From JACVRW01 sp963808545 (GTDB lineage Bacteria > Actinomycetota > Thermoleophilia > Solirubrobacterales > Thermoleophilaceae), in NCBI GenBank assembly GCA_963808545.1, contig CAWEGB010000008.1, forward strand, positions 1 to 64,000: 64,000 nt of DNA, given 5' to 3'. The position numbers and the translations under genes are program-made. A model generated the notes under the pieces. The model was not told where the DNA came from, did not search any database, and saw nothing but the letters and a program-made list of their open reading frames with translations. Below, piece after piece: positions 8,826 through 17,299 of this stretch (its first letter is position 1; each line of letters opens with the position of its first letter).

Positions 8826-9398
8826 GTGACCGACGAGGACACCGCGCTGGTGAAGCGCGCCCGCAACGGCGAGCTGAGAGCGTTCGAGCAACTGGTGGAA
8901 CGCCACCGTGGAGTGGTCTTCCGCGTGGCGGCGCGGGTGGTCGGGGCCGCGGAGGCCGATGACGTGAGCCAGGACGCCCTGCTGCGGGCCTATCACCGCC
9001 TGGACAGCTTCCGCGGCGAGGGCAGCTTTCGGTCCTGGCTGCTGCGGATAGTCCACAACGCCGCCCTCAACCACCTGGACAGGCGCGTGCCCGAGCCGGT
9101 CGGCGGCAGCGACGACATCGAGCAGACCGTCGCCGCCGCCGGGGGCTCGCGCGAGCCGGTGAGCCGCCTCGAGCGTCGCGAGCGGGCCGAGCGGCTCGAG
9201 CTAAAGCTCCGCGGCCTTCGCGCCGAGCACCGCTCGGTGCTCGTGCTCCGCGACCTCGAGGGAATGGCCTACGAGGAGATCGCGCTCATCACCGACTCCC
9301 CGCTCGGGAGCGTCAAGGGCCGACTCCACCGCGCCCGCAACGAGCTGATCGAGATCTTGCGCAACAACACCTACGACTGGGAGCTGCCTCATGAATGA
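8826..9398 (+). CDS. RNA polymerase ECF sigma factor
   Basis: A 190-residue two-domain sigma factor. Region 2 (AFEQLVERHRGVVFRVAARV, ... DDVSQDALLRAYHRLDSF, GSFRSWLLRIVHN) occupies residues 20-80, followed by an acidic/Gly linker. Region 4 (LEGMAYEEIALITDSPLGSV-KGRLHRAR) lies at 135-180. GTG start. The downstream 75-residue protein overlaps by 8 bp and is a candidate membrane partner, as ECF sigma/anti-sigma pairs are normally co-transcribed. Confidence 0.9.
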   Translation: MTDEDTALVKRARNGELRAFEQLVERHRGVVFRVAARVVGAAEADDVSQDALLRAYHRLDSFRGEGSFRSWLLRIVHNAALNHLDRRVPEPVGGSDDIEQTVAAAGGSREPVSRLERRERAERLELKLRGLRAEHRSVLVLRDLEGMAYEEIALITDSPLGSVKGRLHRARNELIEILRNNTYDWELPHE

Positions 9399-9618
9399 CG
9401 AACCCGAGGCCGGCCCCGCGGAGCGGCGGCTCGACGAGCACCTCGTGCTCCTGCGTGATTCTCCCCCGGAGCCCGGCACGGCGCTCGTCCCGAGTGTGAT
9501 GCGCACCGCCCGCTGGCAGGGCATGCTGCGGGCGCCGCTGCGGGTGGTGGCCATGATCGGGGCCGCCGTCCTCCAGGGCGTCACGACCCTGGCGGGTGGC
9601 GGCAGCAGGCGAGCATGA
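9391..9618 (+). CDS. Small membrane protein, possible anti-sigma partner
   Basis: 75 residues: an acidic N-terminal half and one hydrophobic C-terminal segment (VVAMIGAAVLQGVTTLAGG) ending in GSRRA. It overlaps the sigma gene at its start and the MscS gene at its end. There is no zinc-binding HxxxCxxC, so it is not a classic ZAS anti-sigma factor. The role is inferred from operon position only. Confidence 0.5.
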   Translation: MNDEPEAGPAERRLDEHLVLLRDSPPEPGTALVPSVMRTARWQGMLRAPLRVVAMIGAAVLQGVTTLAGGGSRRA

Positions 9619-10436
9619 GCGCGTTGGCCATCACCCTGCTCGACAATGCCCAGGAGTCGCTGGGCGGCTTTCTGCCCCGGCTCGGGGGCGCCTTGCTGTT
9701 GCTTTTGGTGGGACTGCTGGTTGCGGCGCTCATCGGCCGGCTCGCGCGGGGGGCACTCGAGGCGGCGGGCACCGACGACCTGGGCGACCGCTGGGGCGTG
9801 GGGGACGTATTGGAGCGAGCCGGCCTCGGCCGCTCCGTCTCCAGGCTGATCGGGCGCGTCCTCCGGATAGCCGTGAGCGTGGTCGTCGTGCTGGCGGCGC
9901 TGTCACTGGTGGGCCTCCAGTTCCTCGACGAAGCCCTCAATGAGGCGGTTCTCTTCCTGCCGAGCCTCCTCGTCGCCGGCGTGCTCCTGCTGGCCGGCGT
10001 GGTCCTCGGCGGGTTCGCCCGCGACTGGGGCGACCGCGTGGGCTACCAGATGGACCTGCCGCTGCCGCTGGGGCGGGTCGCGCAGGTGGCGGTGGTGTCG
10101 GTGTTCGCGATCACCGCCGCCGCCCAGGTGGCGGTGTCGACGGCCATTCTGATGGTGTTCGTGATCCTCCTGCTCGGCGCGGCCGGCGCTACCTTCGCCC
10201 TGGCCTTCGGGCTCGGGGGCCGGGAGGTGGCTCGTGAGCTCAGCGCCGGGCGCTACCTGAGGACGGCCTACCGCTCCGGACAGCTGATCTCGTTCGGTGA
10301 CGTGCGCGGTCGCATCGAGTCCATCGACACCGCGGCTACGGTCCTGCGCACCGACGCCGGCACGGTGAGGGTGCCCAATAACCTCCTGCTCGGCTCCGTG
10401 GTGACCGTTCACGACGGAGAGCCGGAGCAGACGTAA
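9615..10436 (+). CDS. Mechanosensitive ion channel (MscS family)
   Basis: 273 residues with four or five transmembrane helices. Conserved TM-helix repeats occupy the first 130 residues (LLLLLVGLLVAALIGRLARG; LLVAGVLLLAGVVLGGFA), and a glycine/alanine-rich pore helix (GAAGATFALAFGLGGREVAR) precedes a short beta domain with VPNNLLLG. Family members open on membrane tension after hypo-osmotic shock. ATG overlaps the previous stop, so an ECF sigma factor probably controls it. Confidence 0.82.
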   Translation: MSALAITLLDNAQESLGGFLPRLGGALLLLLVGLLVAALIGRLARGALEAAGTDDLGDRWGVGDVLERAGLGRSVSRLIGRVLRIAVSVVVVLAALSLVGLQFLDEALNEAVLFLPSLLVAGVLLLAGVVLGGFARDWGDRVGYQMDLPLPLGRVAQVAVVSVFAITAAAQVAVSTAILMVFVILLLGAAGATFALAFGLGGREVARELSAGRYLRTAYRSGQLISFGDVRGRIESIDTAATVLRTDAGTVRVPNNLLLGSVVTVHDGEPEQT

Positions 10437-10467
10437 CTTTCGCCGCCGCGTTCCTGTCTTCCGAGGG

Positions 10468-10818
10468 ATGACGCAAACACGGGAATCGCGACGCGCTCTC
10501 TACGAAGAGGCCATGACCATCGTGAGGCGCGAGTACGCCGGCGACCTGCGGCTGCCAGACGTGGCGCACCGCATTGGCGCTTCGACCAGAGCCCTGCAGA
10601 GGGCCTTCGCCGAGAACGGCGAACGCTCCTTCAGCGAGGAGCTGCGCCTGCGCCGGCTGGAGGTCGCGGCCCGGCTGCTCCAGGGCACCGATCTCCCGGT
10701 GGGAGCGGTCGCGCTCCGTGTCGGCTACGGCGATCACGCTCCCTTCAGCAAGGCCTTTCGCCGTTGCTACGGGATGGCGCCCCGCCAGCGCAGGCAGCTC
10801 GACCTGAACGCCGCCTGA
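10468..10818 (+). CDS. AraC-type helix-turn-helix regulator (DNA-binding domain only)
   Basis: 116 residues containing only the two-HTH AraC domain: LPDVAHRIGASTRALQRAF forms the first HTH, and LPVGAVALRVGYGDHAPFSKAF-RRCYGMAP the second with the family signature. No ligand-binding domain is present. It lies just downstream of the MscS gene and convergent to the BrkB gene. Targets are unknown. Confidence 0.83.
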   Translation: MTQTRESRRALYEEAMTIVRREYAGDLRLPDVAHRIGASTRALQRAFAENGERSFSEELRLRRLEVAARLLQGTDLPVGAVALRVGYGDHAPFSKAFRRCYGMAPRQRRQLDLNAA

Positions 10819-10825
10819 CGCGGGC

Positions 10826-11836
10826 TCAGTCTTCCTTCTTCTCGAGCTTCGACGTGTCGCGGGGCTCGAGGAAGGGCTCGTCCAGCGGCGCGGGCTCCCC
10901 GGCCTCGCGCTGCTGGCTGCGTTGCAGCTCGGCGTTGAACTCGGCGCCGTACAGGATGGCCACGTTGGTCAGCCACAGCCAGATGAGAAAGACCACTATG
11001 CCGCCCAGCGAGCCGTAGGTCTTGTTGTACGACGCGAACGTCGCGACGTAGAGGGCGAACAGCAGGGATACGATGACGAAGATGACGATGGCCACCAGGC
11101 CGCCCGGACTGATGAACTTGAAGCCGGGCTGCTTGACGTTCGGCGCCGACCAGTAGAGGAAGGCGATCATGAACGAGACCAGGAAGAGGATCAGCGGGAT
11201 CTTGGCGAAGTCCCAGATGGTCGCGGCGGTATCGCCGACGCCGATCACCTTCCCGACCTCCTGCGCCAGCGGCCCGGAGACGGTCACGGCCACGGCGATG
11301 ACGATCAGCATGAGGATCAGCAGGAACGCGATCGCGATCTGCTGAGGCTTGAGCTTCCAGATCGGACGCCCTTCCTCAACGTCGTAGATGGCGTTGGACG
11401 CACGGGAGAAGGCCGCGATGTAGCCGGAGGCCGAGTTGAGGGCGAGCACGATGCCGACGATGAAGGCGACGCCGGCCGCTCCTCGGTTCGACTGGAGGTT
11501 CTCCACCGAGCTGGTGAGGATGTCCTTGGCGGGACCCGGAGCGATCTCTGAGATGTTCTCGAGCAGGGGGTCGGTGAGCGAGGGCCCCACCAGACCGATG
11601 ATCGACACCAGGGCGATGATGCCGGGGAACAGCGCGAGCACGCCGTAGTAGGTGAGCGAGGCCGCCCAGTCGGTCAGGTTGTCGGCCTGGAACTCCTTGA
11701 AGCTGCGTACGAGCGTGTCCTTCTTCGAGGTCCCGGCCAGATCGGTCGGGCTGTCAGGCCCCCGGCCGTCCTCGGCCCCTCGGGGCTCGCGTTTCGCCTC
11801 AAGTGTTTCCCGCTCGTCTCGATGCTCGATGGCCAC
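10826..11836 (-). CDS. YihY/BrkB family inner-membrane protein
   Basis: 336 residues with an N-terminal charged tail and six predicted membrane helices. The family hallmark NLTDWAASLTYYGVLALFPG lies near residue 52, with the YGSLGGIVVFLIWLWLTN segment near 285. Formerly annotated as RNase BN, the family is a membrane protein of unclear transport role. It is the last gene of the minus-strand operon holin-X, DUF3618, DUF4235, BrkB, a grouping common in actinobacteria and linked to cell-envelope stress. Confidence 0.87.
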   Translation of the reverse strand: MAIEHRDERETLEAKREPRGAEDGRGPDSPTDLAGTSKKDTLVRSFKEFQADNLTDWAASLTYYGVLALFPGIIALVSIIGLVGPSLTDPLLENISEIAPGPAKDILTSSVENLQSNRGAAGVAFIVGIVLALNSASGYIAAFSRASNAIYDVEEGRPIWKLKPQQIAIAFLLILMLIVIAVAVTVSGPLAQEVGKVIGVGDTAATIWDFAKIPLILFLVSFMIAFLYWSAPNVKQPGFKFISPGGLVAIVIFVIVSLLFALYVATFASYNKTYGSLGGIVVFLIWLWLTNVAILYGAEFNAELQRSQQREAGEPAPLDEPFLEPRDTSKLEKKED

Positions 11837-11857
11837 CGTGATTCCCCCGCTCGCTCG

Positions 11858-12118
11858 TCAGTCTCCGGGCCAGACCCCGGTCAGCTTCTGAAAGCCCTGG
11901 GCGCCCTTGCGGTCCAGCGTGGCCTTGACCACGGCGAAGATCGCGCCCTGGAGCGCCGCCGCGGGCAGGACCTCCTTCCAGCCGTACTCGCTCTCGCGCG
12001 CGCTGGGGGCGTCCTCCTCCTTGGCGACCAGCTTCCACACCTGCTTGAAGATCTGTCCGCCGATCAGACCGCCGATGACCCCGAAGAGGATCCCGAAGGG
12101 GGCGTAGAGCGCCTTCAT
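11858..12118 (-). CDS. DUF4235 small membrane protein
   Basis: 86 residues from ATG 12118. That start is chosen over an upstream GTG because GGAGGAG sits six bases before it and it forms an ATGA overlap with the DUF3618 stop. A Gly-rich membrane helix (GILFGVIGGLIGGQIFKQVW) is followed by a second one in ALQGAIFAVVKATL. The domain is actinobacterial and of unknown function; here it belongs to the envelope operon. Confidence 0.82.
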   Translation of the reverse strand: MKALYAPFGILFGVIGGLIGGQIFKQVWKLVAKEEDAPSARESEYGWKEVLPAAALQGAIFAVVKATLDRKGAQGFQKLTGVWPGD

Positions 12119-12444
12119 CGGCGTCTCCTCCACAGGCCGATCAGGATCAGCAGCGCGAGCAGCCCGCCGGCCGCGGCGGCGAAGGGTGTGGGGTTCTCCT
12201 GGGCCTGCCCCTTGACCTCGTTCAGCTTGGCCTGGGCCTGCGCCTGCTGGTCACGCAGCTGCGCCTTGCGCTCGTCGACCTTCTCCTTGACCTGGCCCTT
12301 GACGTCGGCCTTGGCGCTCAGTGCCTCCGCGGTCTCACCGAGGTTCTCGCGCGTCTCCTCGATCTGCTCGCGCAGAGCCTCCGGATCGTCGGCCGCCGGG
12401 GCAGGCGTCGTGGCCTCTTCCCGTGTCTGGTCCTCTGCGCTCAT
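12115..12444 (-). CDS. DUF3618 protein with C-terminal membrane anchor
   Basis: 109 residues. The N-terminal segment PEALREQIEETRENLGETAE is the DUF3618 signature, followed by an amphipathic, Gln/Lys-rich coiled-coil stretch and one C-terminal membrane helix (LLALLILIGLWRRRR). The topology suggests an envelope-associated tail-anchored protein. ATG overlaps the stop of the holin-X gene. Function is unknown in the family. Confidence 0.85.
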   Translation of the reverse strand: MSAEDQTREEATTPAPAADDPEALREQIEETRENLGETAEALSAKADVKGQVKEKVDERKAQLRDQQAQAQAKLNEVKGQAQENPTPFAAAAGGLLALLILIGLWRRRR

Positions 12445-12845
12445 GCGCTCCTCGCCTTCCGCTTGACCTCGTCGATGTCCTTCTTGGTGCTGGCGATCGC
12501 CTGTTCCGGAGCGGCGGGAGTGGCCTGCTCGACTTCCTTCTTGCCGGTGAGGGCGAGAATGCCGGCGATGGCGAACAGGACAACGGCCACGATCAGCGCC
12601 GCGATCCAGGGCTCGATGGCCGTGCCCAGCACGAGCACGATCGCAGCGATCAGAGCGCCGAGCCCGTAGAGAGCCACCACCCCAGCGCCGCCGAACAGCC
12701 CGGCGCCGATGCCCGCGCGCTTGCCCTTCTCCTTCATCTCCAGCTGCGCCAGGGCAAGCTCCTGGCGCACCAGCAGCGCGGTCTGCTGCGCGGCGTCCTG
12801 GACCAGCTCGCCTACCGGCTTGTCGTCCGTGGTGGGTTCCGCCAT
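12441..12845 (-). CDS. Actinobacterial holin-X (DUF1469, holin superfamily III) membrane protein
   Basis: 134 residues. The N-terminal helix LVQDAAQQTALLVRQELALA is the family signature, followed by two membrane helices (ALIAAIVLVLGTAIEPW and IAALIVAVVLFAIAGILAL) and a charged tail. Despite the name, chromosomal copies are not phage lysis genes and usually sit with DUF3618 genes, as here. It is the first gene of the minus operon; its promoter should lie in 12846-13002. Confidence 0.82.
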   Translation of the reverse strand: MAEPTTDDKPVGELVQDAAQQTALLVRQELALAQLEMKEKGKRAGIGAGLFGGAGVVALYGLGALIAAIVLVLGTAIEPWIAALIVAVVLFAIAGILALTGKKEVEQATPAAPEQAIASTKKDIDEVKRKARSA

Positions 12846-13002
12846 CCGGTGGCGATACCCGCCCTGACCCTGGTTCGAACCGCCTGTCCGCGGTTTGGCG
12901 TCTGAGGTACAGGCTCCGGGTAGGGGGCTCGCAGTCGGTTGCGTCCGCCGAGGGTGGGGAGTACGTTCGTAGCTGCAGAACGTCCCCGAACAGAGGCGCG
13001 CG

Positions 13003-13395
13003 ATGCCGCGACCGGTCCCAGGTCCGATCCGCCTGTCCATGGCGGCCGGCGTGGATGCCCCCTTCGCCGCGCGCCAGGCGCTCGAAGCTCTCACGGGGCG
13101 TATCGACGAGGATCTGCTGGAGAGGACTCGGTTGATCGTCACCGAGCTGGTCACCAACAGCGTTCGGCATGCCCCACCCGGCGAGGACGGCGAGGTCGAC
13201 ATGAGCGTCTCGCTGTTCCCCGAGTATCTGCGCATCGAGGTGACCGACGGCGGGAGCGGCTTCAAGCCCGACACTCCCGAACTCAGCCCCGGCCAGACCT
13301 CCGGATGGGGACTGTGGCTGGTCGAGCAGCTGACCGATCGCTGGGGCATCGACCGCCGGCACAGCACCCGCGCCTGGTGCGAGATCGACTACTGA
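13003..13395 (+). CDS. ATP-binding protein of the anti-sigma regulatory (HATPase_c_2) family
   Basis: 130 residues with the GHKL nucleotide fold: LIVTELVTNSVRHAP is the N-box, IEVTDGGSGF the G1 box and GWGLWLVEQL the G2 box. This is the SpoIIAB/RsbW-like domain that binds anti-anti-sigma partners or regulates sigma factors. It lacks sensor or kinase domains. A second, diverged relative is encoded at 50835-51251. Confidence 0.83.
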   Translation: MPRPVPGPIRLSMAAGVDAPFAARQALEALTGRIDEDLLERTRLIVTELVTNSVRHAPPGEDGEVDMSVSLFPEYLRIEVTDGGSGFKPDTPELSPGQTSGWGLWLVEQLTDRWGIDRRHSTRAWCEIDY

Positions 13396-13404
13396 GCCGC
13401 GCTT

Positions 13405-13599
13405 TCAGCCCTCGCGCACCTCGCGCACGACCTTCACCAGCGTGCTGACGACGTAGTACAGGGACAGCAGGAAGAACAAAGCCCCGACCAGCGCCCGTAC
13501 CTGGTCGGGCTCGACCGGTGTCCGGTCCTCGAACGGCTTGGCGGCGCCGTCGGCGACCTTGTTGCGCCACCCCGTCAGTGCGTGCTCGCTCACCTTCAT
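13405..13599 (-). CDS. Small single-helix membrane protein
   Basis: 64 residues from ATG 13599, which overlaps the stop of the upstream hydrolase gene (ATGA). A start three codons earlier is also possible. One membrane helix (LVGALFFLLSLYYVVSTLV) follows an amphipathic N-terminus. Coupling to the hydrolase suggests co-translation. Function is unknown. Confidence 0.6.
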   Translation of the reverse strand: MKVSEHALTGWRNKVADGAAKPFEDRTPVEPDQVRALVGALFFLLSLYYVVSTLVKVVREVREG

Positions 13600-14299
13600 C
13601 GCGTCCATGCCGCGTCCGTACCCGAACGCCGGGAGACCAATCCGTCCAGAATGGACGTCAGCCGGCCGGGCACCTCGATCATGGGGAAGTGGCCACCCGG
13701 GAGCTCGACCGGCTCGACGCCGAGGCGCTCGCGGGCCATGAAGCGGATCAACTCGGGCTCGAAGGCCTCATCTTCGGCGGCGTAGACGACGGCGGTCGGG
13801 ACGGCGGGATGGCGCTCGAGCGGAAACGGCTCTGGCGGCGGGGCCATCGGTCGCAGGCGCGCCGCGAGCGCGCGCGCAAGCGCGGGATCGAGCCGGCCGT
13901 ACATCTCGGTCGCGGCGGCCTCCGGGTCCCATGTCATCCCCCCGCGCTCGTCCGCCGGGGGCCAGGAGAAGCCGGGACGGATCCGCGACGGGGCGCCGGG
14001 CGGCGTCGTGAAGCCGCCGAGCCGTGGGCACAGGTGCACGACCGAGGGGTCGTCGACCTCGGTGGCCAGCACGGCGGCGTAGTTGGAGCCGAGCGAGTGG
14101 CCGACGATAACGACGGGCCCGTCGGCGCCGGACAGCAGCTCGACCGCCGGAGCGAGGCGTGCGGCGTAGCCGGCCTCGGGTCGTGAAGCGGCAGGTCCGG
14201 CGTCGCCACCGCGTGTCCTTGGGCGCGCAGCTCGGTGGCCACCTCGTGCCAGCACGAGCCGTCATTCCACGCGCCGTGGAGCAGGCAGAACGTGGCCAT
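13596..14299 (-). pseudogene. Alpha/beta hydrolase, interrupted by a frameshift
   Basis: The N-terminal part (MATFCLLHGAWNDGSCWHEV, oxyanion motif HGAW) is read in one frame from ATG 14299. From about 14180 the rest continues in another frame with the nucleophile elbow VGHSLGS, the acid region and the catalytic histidine in LPGGHFPMIE. One indel around 14175-14190 restores a normal hydrolase of about 233 residues. Conservation on both sides suggests either a sequencing error or very recent inactivation. Confidence 0.7.
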
Positions 14300-14504
14300 C
14301 AGGGGGCAACTTAACGCCCGCTGAGCGGCGCGTCCCGCGGTACGGCACCGGGGGCCGAAATACGGCAATTTCGCGGATGCGGGGGCGGTGTGAGTGGCCG
14401 TACCGCACAGCGCGCAAGCTCGGGGCGCGGCCACTGGCGGCCGAGGCCACACTTGAGGTGCGGCGGGCGACTCGTGGCCGAGGGACCGGCACCAGGGCAC
14501 CGCG

Positions 14505-14644
14505 CACGCCGATGGCCCCGGAGCTCTTCCGGCGCGACTCGACCGTCGGACATGCACGTGAGCGTCAACCTCCTGCGCAAGCTCGACTCCCGCTCACGGG
14601 TGGAAGCGGCACACCGCGCCGCCGAGCTCGATCTGCTGGCCTAG
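14505..14644 (+). pseudogene. Remnant of a LuxR-type helix-turn-helix domain
   Basis: In two adjoining frames the sequence reads PELFRRDSTVGH then HVSVNLLRKLDSRSRVEAA. This matches the last two helices of a LuxR/FixJ output domain (AxxLFxSxxTVxxHVSNLLRKLxVRSR). Nothing upstream looks like the rest of such a regulator, so it is a truncated, frameshifted relic. Its stop is 3 bp before the end of the convergent methyltransferase gene. Confidence 0.5.
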
Positions 14645-14647
14645 TGG

Positions 14648-15457
14648 CTACCGGGCCACGCCTTCGAGCGTTCCCCAACTCTGTATCAGGGTGAAGGTCG
14701 TGCCCCATCTACCCGGGTCGTCCAACTCGCTCTCGGCGGCGCGGCGCAGCGAAGCCAGTTCGTCCGCGCTCAATGTCTCGAGCAGCCGCGACTCCAGCGC
14801 GGCGCTGAACTGAAGCGGTAGACGCAGATAGGGGTGGCCTGGTTTGAGCGCGATGACATGCGCGTCGATCTCTGGTGCCTCGATTCCGGTCTCACGGAGC
14901 AGGTCGGGAAGTCCGCGGCCTGCCTCGCCGCCCAAGCCGGCGAAGATCTCCGATACCAGCCGGATCAACCGCTCGGCCGCGGGGGCAGTGGGATTGAAGC
15001 GCCATGAGGCCAGGTCCCACTCCTCCAGGATCAGGAGTCCACCGGGCTTGACCAACCGCCGGTGCGCGGCCACCTGCTCGGGGCCGCGCCCGAGCGGAGC
15101 AATCAGGTAGCGAGCGTGGACGAGATCGAATGATCGCGGCTCTAGCTTGCTGTCGAACAGATCATCGACGACGAGCTGCGTGTTGGAGATCCCTCCCGCA
15201 GCCAGAAGAGAACGGGCGGCATCGAGCAGACCTTCGTCTGTGTCGGTGCCCACCACCTCGCCCGACGGGCCGACCCAGTCGCTGAGGATGCGAAGCCAGC
15301 CCATGGCTCCGCAGCCGACGTCCAGGACGCGCCGGCCGGACCCGGCGCCCGTGCTGGAGAGGAGCTTGCGTCCACTCGGTTCCCACACGCGCGACTGGAG
15401 CTGGAGGCGCTCCAGCTCCGAAGGCTGGTCGGCCAGCAGATATTCCTCGTGGGACAT
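14648..15457 (-). CDS. Class I SAM-dependent methyltransferase
   Basis: 269 residues. Motif I VLDVGCGAMGW lies near residue 44, the acidic loop GTDTDEG about 20 residues on, the motif II region SFDLVHARYLIAPLG near 110, and LVKPGGLLILEEWD near 138. The C-terminal third is variable and presumably binds substrate. Such stand-alone enzymes act on small molecules; the substrate is unknown. A perfect inverted repeat lies about 75 bp upstream of its start. Confidence 0.83.
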   Translation of the reverse strand: MSHEEYLLADQPSELERLQLQSRVWEPSGRKLLSSTGAGSGRRVLDVGCGAMGWLRILSDWVGPSGEVVGTDTDEGLLDAARSLLAAGGISNTQLVVDDLFDSKLEPRSFDLVHARYLIAPLGRGPEQVAAHRRLVKPGGLLILEEWDLASWRFNPTAPAAERLIRLVSEIFAGLGGEAGRGLPDLLRETGIEAPEIDAHVIALKPGHPYLRLPLQFSAALESRLLETLSADELASLRRAAESELDDPGRWGTTFTLIQSWGTLEGVAR

Positions 15458-15530
15458 GAGTCTTCCTCCATGACGCCTGGCGGGCGCGACTATTCCCAGC
15501 GACTCCAGTGGTGCCAGGGAGCGGGCTGGT

Positions 15531-15546
15531 GTTAACCGTGGTTAAC
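15531..15546. promoter_or_regulatory. Perfect palindrome upstream of the methyltransferase gene
   Basis: GTTAACC-GT-GGTTAAC is a 7-bp perfect inverted repeat with a 2-bp centre. AT-rich half-sites like this are unusual in the surrounding DNA. The position about 75 bp upstream of the methyltransferase start suits an operator for a dimeric regulator; no regulator gene is adjacent. Confidence 0.45.
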
Positions 15547-15849
15547 GATCCGTTCAGGGCACGCCATCGTCTTTCTCGTCTTGCTTGTCGTTCACGCGGG
15601 CGAACGGCTCGATGGCCTTGGGCGGCACCCAGTCGAGTTGCCGGTACACCGAAAGCGTGATCTGCCGACTGCCGGTTCGCCGTCGTCCCTCATCGCCTGG
15701 GCGTGACGCTCAACCGTCCGGCGGCTCAGCCGGGGGTTCTTGAAACGGCCCCCGACCGCTGGCCGAGCCTCTCTCACCAGGTCACAACCGTTCACGTGGC
15801 GACCCGGGGACTACTCCCGAGCACCACGCTACCGAGCCGGGCGGCGAGT
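15547..15849. other. Intergenic region with a possible degraded minus-strand ORF
   Basis: The minus strand shows short coding-like runs in two frames (RTVERHAQAMRDDGEPAVGR and ITLSVYRQLDWVPPKAIEPF, ending at a TGA near 15555) that could be joined by one frameshift. I cannot assign them to a family. Otherwise nothing recognisable is seen. Confidence 0.25.
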
Positions 15850-16263
15850 CTAGGTCCTCTCGATCACACCTGGGCGTGTGAGCGACCAGATCACCCAGAC
15901 GTCGAGCGCGATCACGAGGATCGCCCAGAAGGGGTAGTAGGGGATGAAGAAGAAGTTCGCGAGCGCGCTGAGCGAGGCCAGGAAGATCGCCGTGACCACT
16001 GCCCAAACCGCGCCGGTGAACAGTCCCCAGCAGGTGAAGAGGAGCAGGACCCCGATCAGCAGGTGGATCCATCCCCAAACCGTCGTGTCGAGTTCGAACG
16101 TGTAGTTGCGCCCGATGACGAAGAACTCGTCGTCGAAGATCGCGGCCAACCCCGCGATCACCTGAAAGCCACCGATAAGCATGATTGCGACGGCAGCGAA
16201 GGTAATCCCGCCGATCGCCCACCCCGATGGTTGCTGATCCCTGCTGGTTCGGTCGTTCGCCAT
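15850..16263 (-). CDS. DUF7144-type membrane protein
   Basis: 137 residues from ATG 16263, which is preceded by GAGAGAGGAG. Four membrane helices: WAIGGITFAAVAIMLIGGFQ, WIHLLIGVLLLFTCWGLF, AVVTAIFLASLSALANFFF and FWAILVIALDVWVIWSL. The FQVIAGLAAIFDDEFFV stretch with a Tyr/Phe-rich loop is typical of this actinobacterial family of unknown function. Confidence 0.78.
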   Translation of the reverse strand: MANDRTSRDQQPSGWAIGGITFAAVAIMLIGGFQVIAGLAAIFDDEFFVIGRNYTFELDTTVWGWIHLLIGVLLLFTCWGLFTGAVWAVVTAIFLASLSALANFFFIPYYPFWAILVIALDVWVIWSLTRPGVIERT

Positions 16264-16510
16264 GGTGGCGCTCCTCTCTCTTCCTCGGTACAGGCTCCGG
16301 CCGATAGGTTCGCCGGACACTCACCGGATCCCTGCACCACGCCCCGGGACGCGAAACCATATGCCTCGCCCCATGCCTGGGAAGGCCCTGGCATTTCTCC
16401 CACAGGATCGGCCACCGGGCGCTGAGAGCGCGGAAATAGAGGAAGCATTGTGGGACCTGTGCGAAGTACGGTGCCATCGTACCGTTCCAGCAGGGACCAC
16501 AGGAAGCAGA

Positions 16511-16533
16511 AAACCCCGCATTTGCGGGGCTTT
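16511..16533 (-). terminator. Rho-independent terminator downstream of the tRNA-Gly 3' fragment
   Basis: CCCCGC-ATTT-GCGGGG hairpin with flanking A/T runs. Read on the minus strand it follows the tRNA-Gly 3' end exactly as in the intact copy, so it is the original terminator of the tRNA locus or of an integrated copy. Confidence 0.6.
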
Positions 16534-16540
16534 CGTGCGA

Positions 16541-16587
16541 AGCGGCTGATGGGATTCGAACCCACGACCTTCTGCATGGCAAGCAGA
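16541..16587 (-). repeat. tRNA-Gly 3'-half fragment (copy A, leftmost)
   Basis: 47 bp matching the 3' part of the intact tRNA-Gly at 49643-49716, from the anticodon-stem 5' strand through anticodon GCC, T-arm and acceptor 3' strand. The T-stem differs by a compensating pair (GTGGG/CCCAT instead of GAGGG/CCCTT), so this copy has a separate history. It ends where the D-arm should begin, as expected for an attachment-site scar. It has no 5' half and cannot form a tRNA. Confidence 0.8.
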
Positions 16588-16694
16588 GCCTGCGGCGACG
16601 CTGACATTCCAAATATCCCTGCAAATAGTCGGGTTCACCGCCCAAGAGCAGCCGCGAGCGATCCCCGCCTTTCACCGCGAGATCACGGGGGTTT

Positions 16695-16712
16695 GGGGAC
16701 TGAAAGCGGACT
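16695..16712 (+). repeat. Island-1 right-of-A end site (18 bp)
   Basis: GGGGACTGAAAGCGGACT: two GGACT half-sites 11 bp apart, one helical turn. It starts 108 bp from tRNA fragment A. The same 18 bp occur in reverse complement at 37174-37191, close to fragment B. The flank resembles the other right-end sites (ACCGCGA...CGGGGGTTT). Confidence 0.75.
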
Positions 16713-16837
16713 GAGCGGCTGGGGCCAGCCCGGCCGCGGCGGCGAGCCAAATGTGTGATCGTCCCGCCGAGGTGGACCGGTTGGCGCGACGGGGCGGCCG
16801 GCCAGGCGTCTGCCGTCCGCCCCGCGTGTCGGTTGGT

Positions 16838-17299
16838 CTAGGGAGCGCTGCGCTTCGACGGCACGCGCCCGGGGTAGGCGCTGGCCAGGCGGGCCAGGGT
16901 CAGCGCGGCGAGCAGCAGGCCGAAGTCGCGTAGGGCAATGTCGGCGTAGCCGCCGACTAGCAGCAGGCTGACGATGATCCCGGCGAGCCAGCCGGCGACG
17001 AGCAGGCCGCCGAAGCGAGGCATGATGGCTACGACGAGCCCGGCGGCGACCTCGACGCCGCCGACGATGTACATGGCGTCCTGCGCGCTGCCGGGGATGA
17101 TGTCGTTGAACTCAGGCGCCAGGTACTTGGGCCAGTCGCTGATCATGACCTCCGCGAACTTGTCGAGGCCGAACAGGATCGGTGCGACCGTGAACGCGAT
17201 GCGCAGGAGCATGAAGGCCTGTGCGGCCGGGTCGCGGCGCAGCGCGGTCGAGGTGGGGATGGGCACGGGCCGAAGGACGCCCGCGATGGCGGTACTCAT
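16838..17299 (-). CDS. DoxX-family membrane protein
   Basis: 153 residues from ATG 17299, which is preceded by AAGGAGG at a good distance. Four hydrophobic helices, with the family's LRIAFTVAPILFGLDKFAE first helix and a second pair around VGGVEVAAGLVVA and GLLLAALTLARLAS. DoxX-like proteins are membrane components linked to thiol and redox stress in actinobacteria. First gene inside island 1. Confidence 0.78.
   Translation of the reverse strand: MSTAIAGVLRPVPIPTSTALRRDPAAQAFMLLRIAFTVAPILFGLDKFAEVMISDWPKYLAPEFNDIIPGSAQDAMYIVGGVEVAAGLVVAIMPRFGGLLVAGWLAGIIVSLLLVGGYADIALRDFGLLLAALTLARLASAYPGRVPSKRSAP

Noticed and set aside
12441..12845. Holin-X gene as evidence of a prophage
   Set aside because: The family is chromosomal in actinobacteria and sits in the usual DUF3618/DUF4235 operon; no other phage gene is present.
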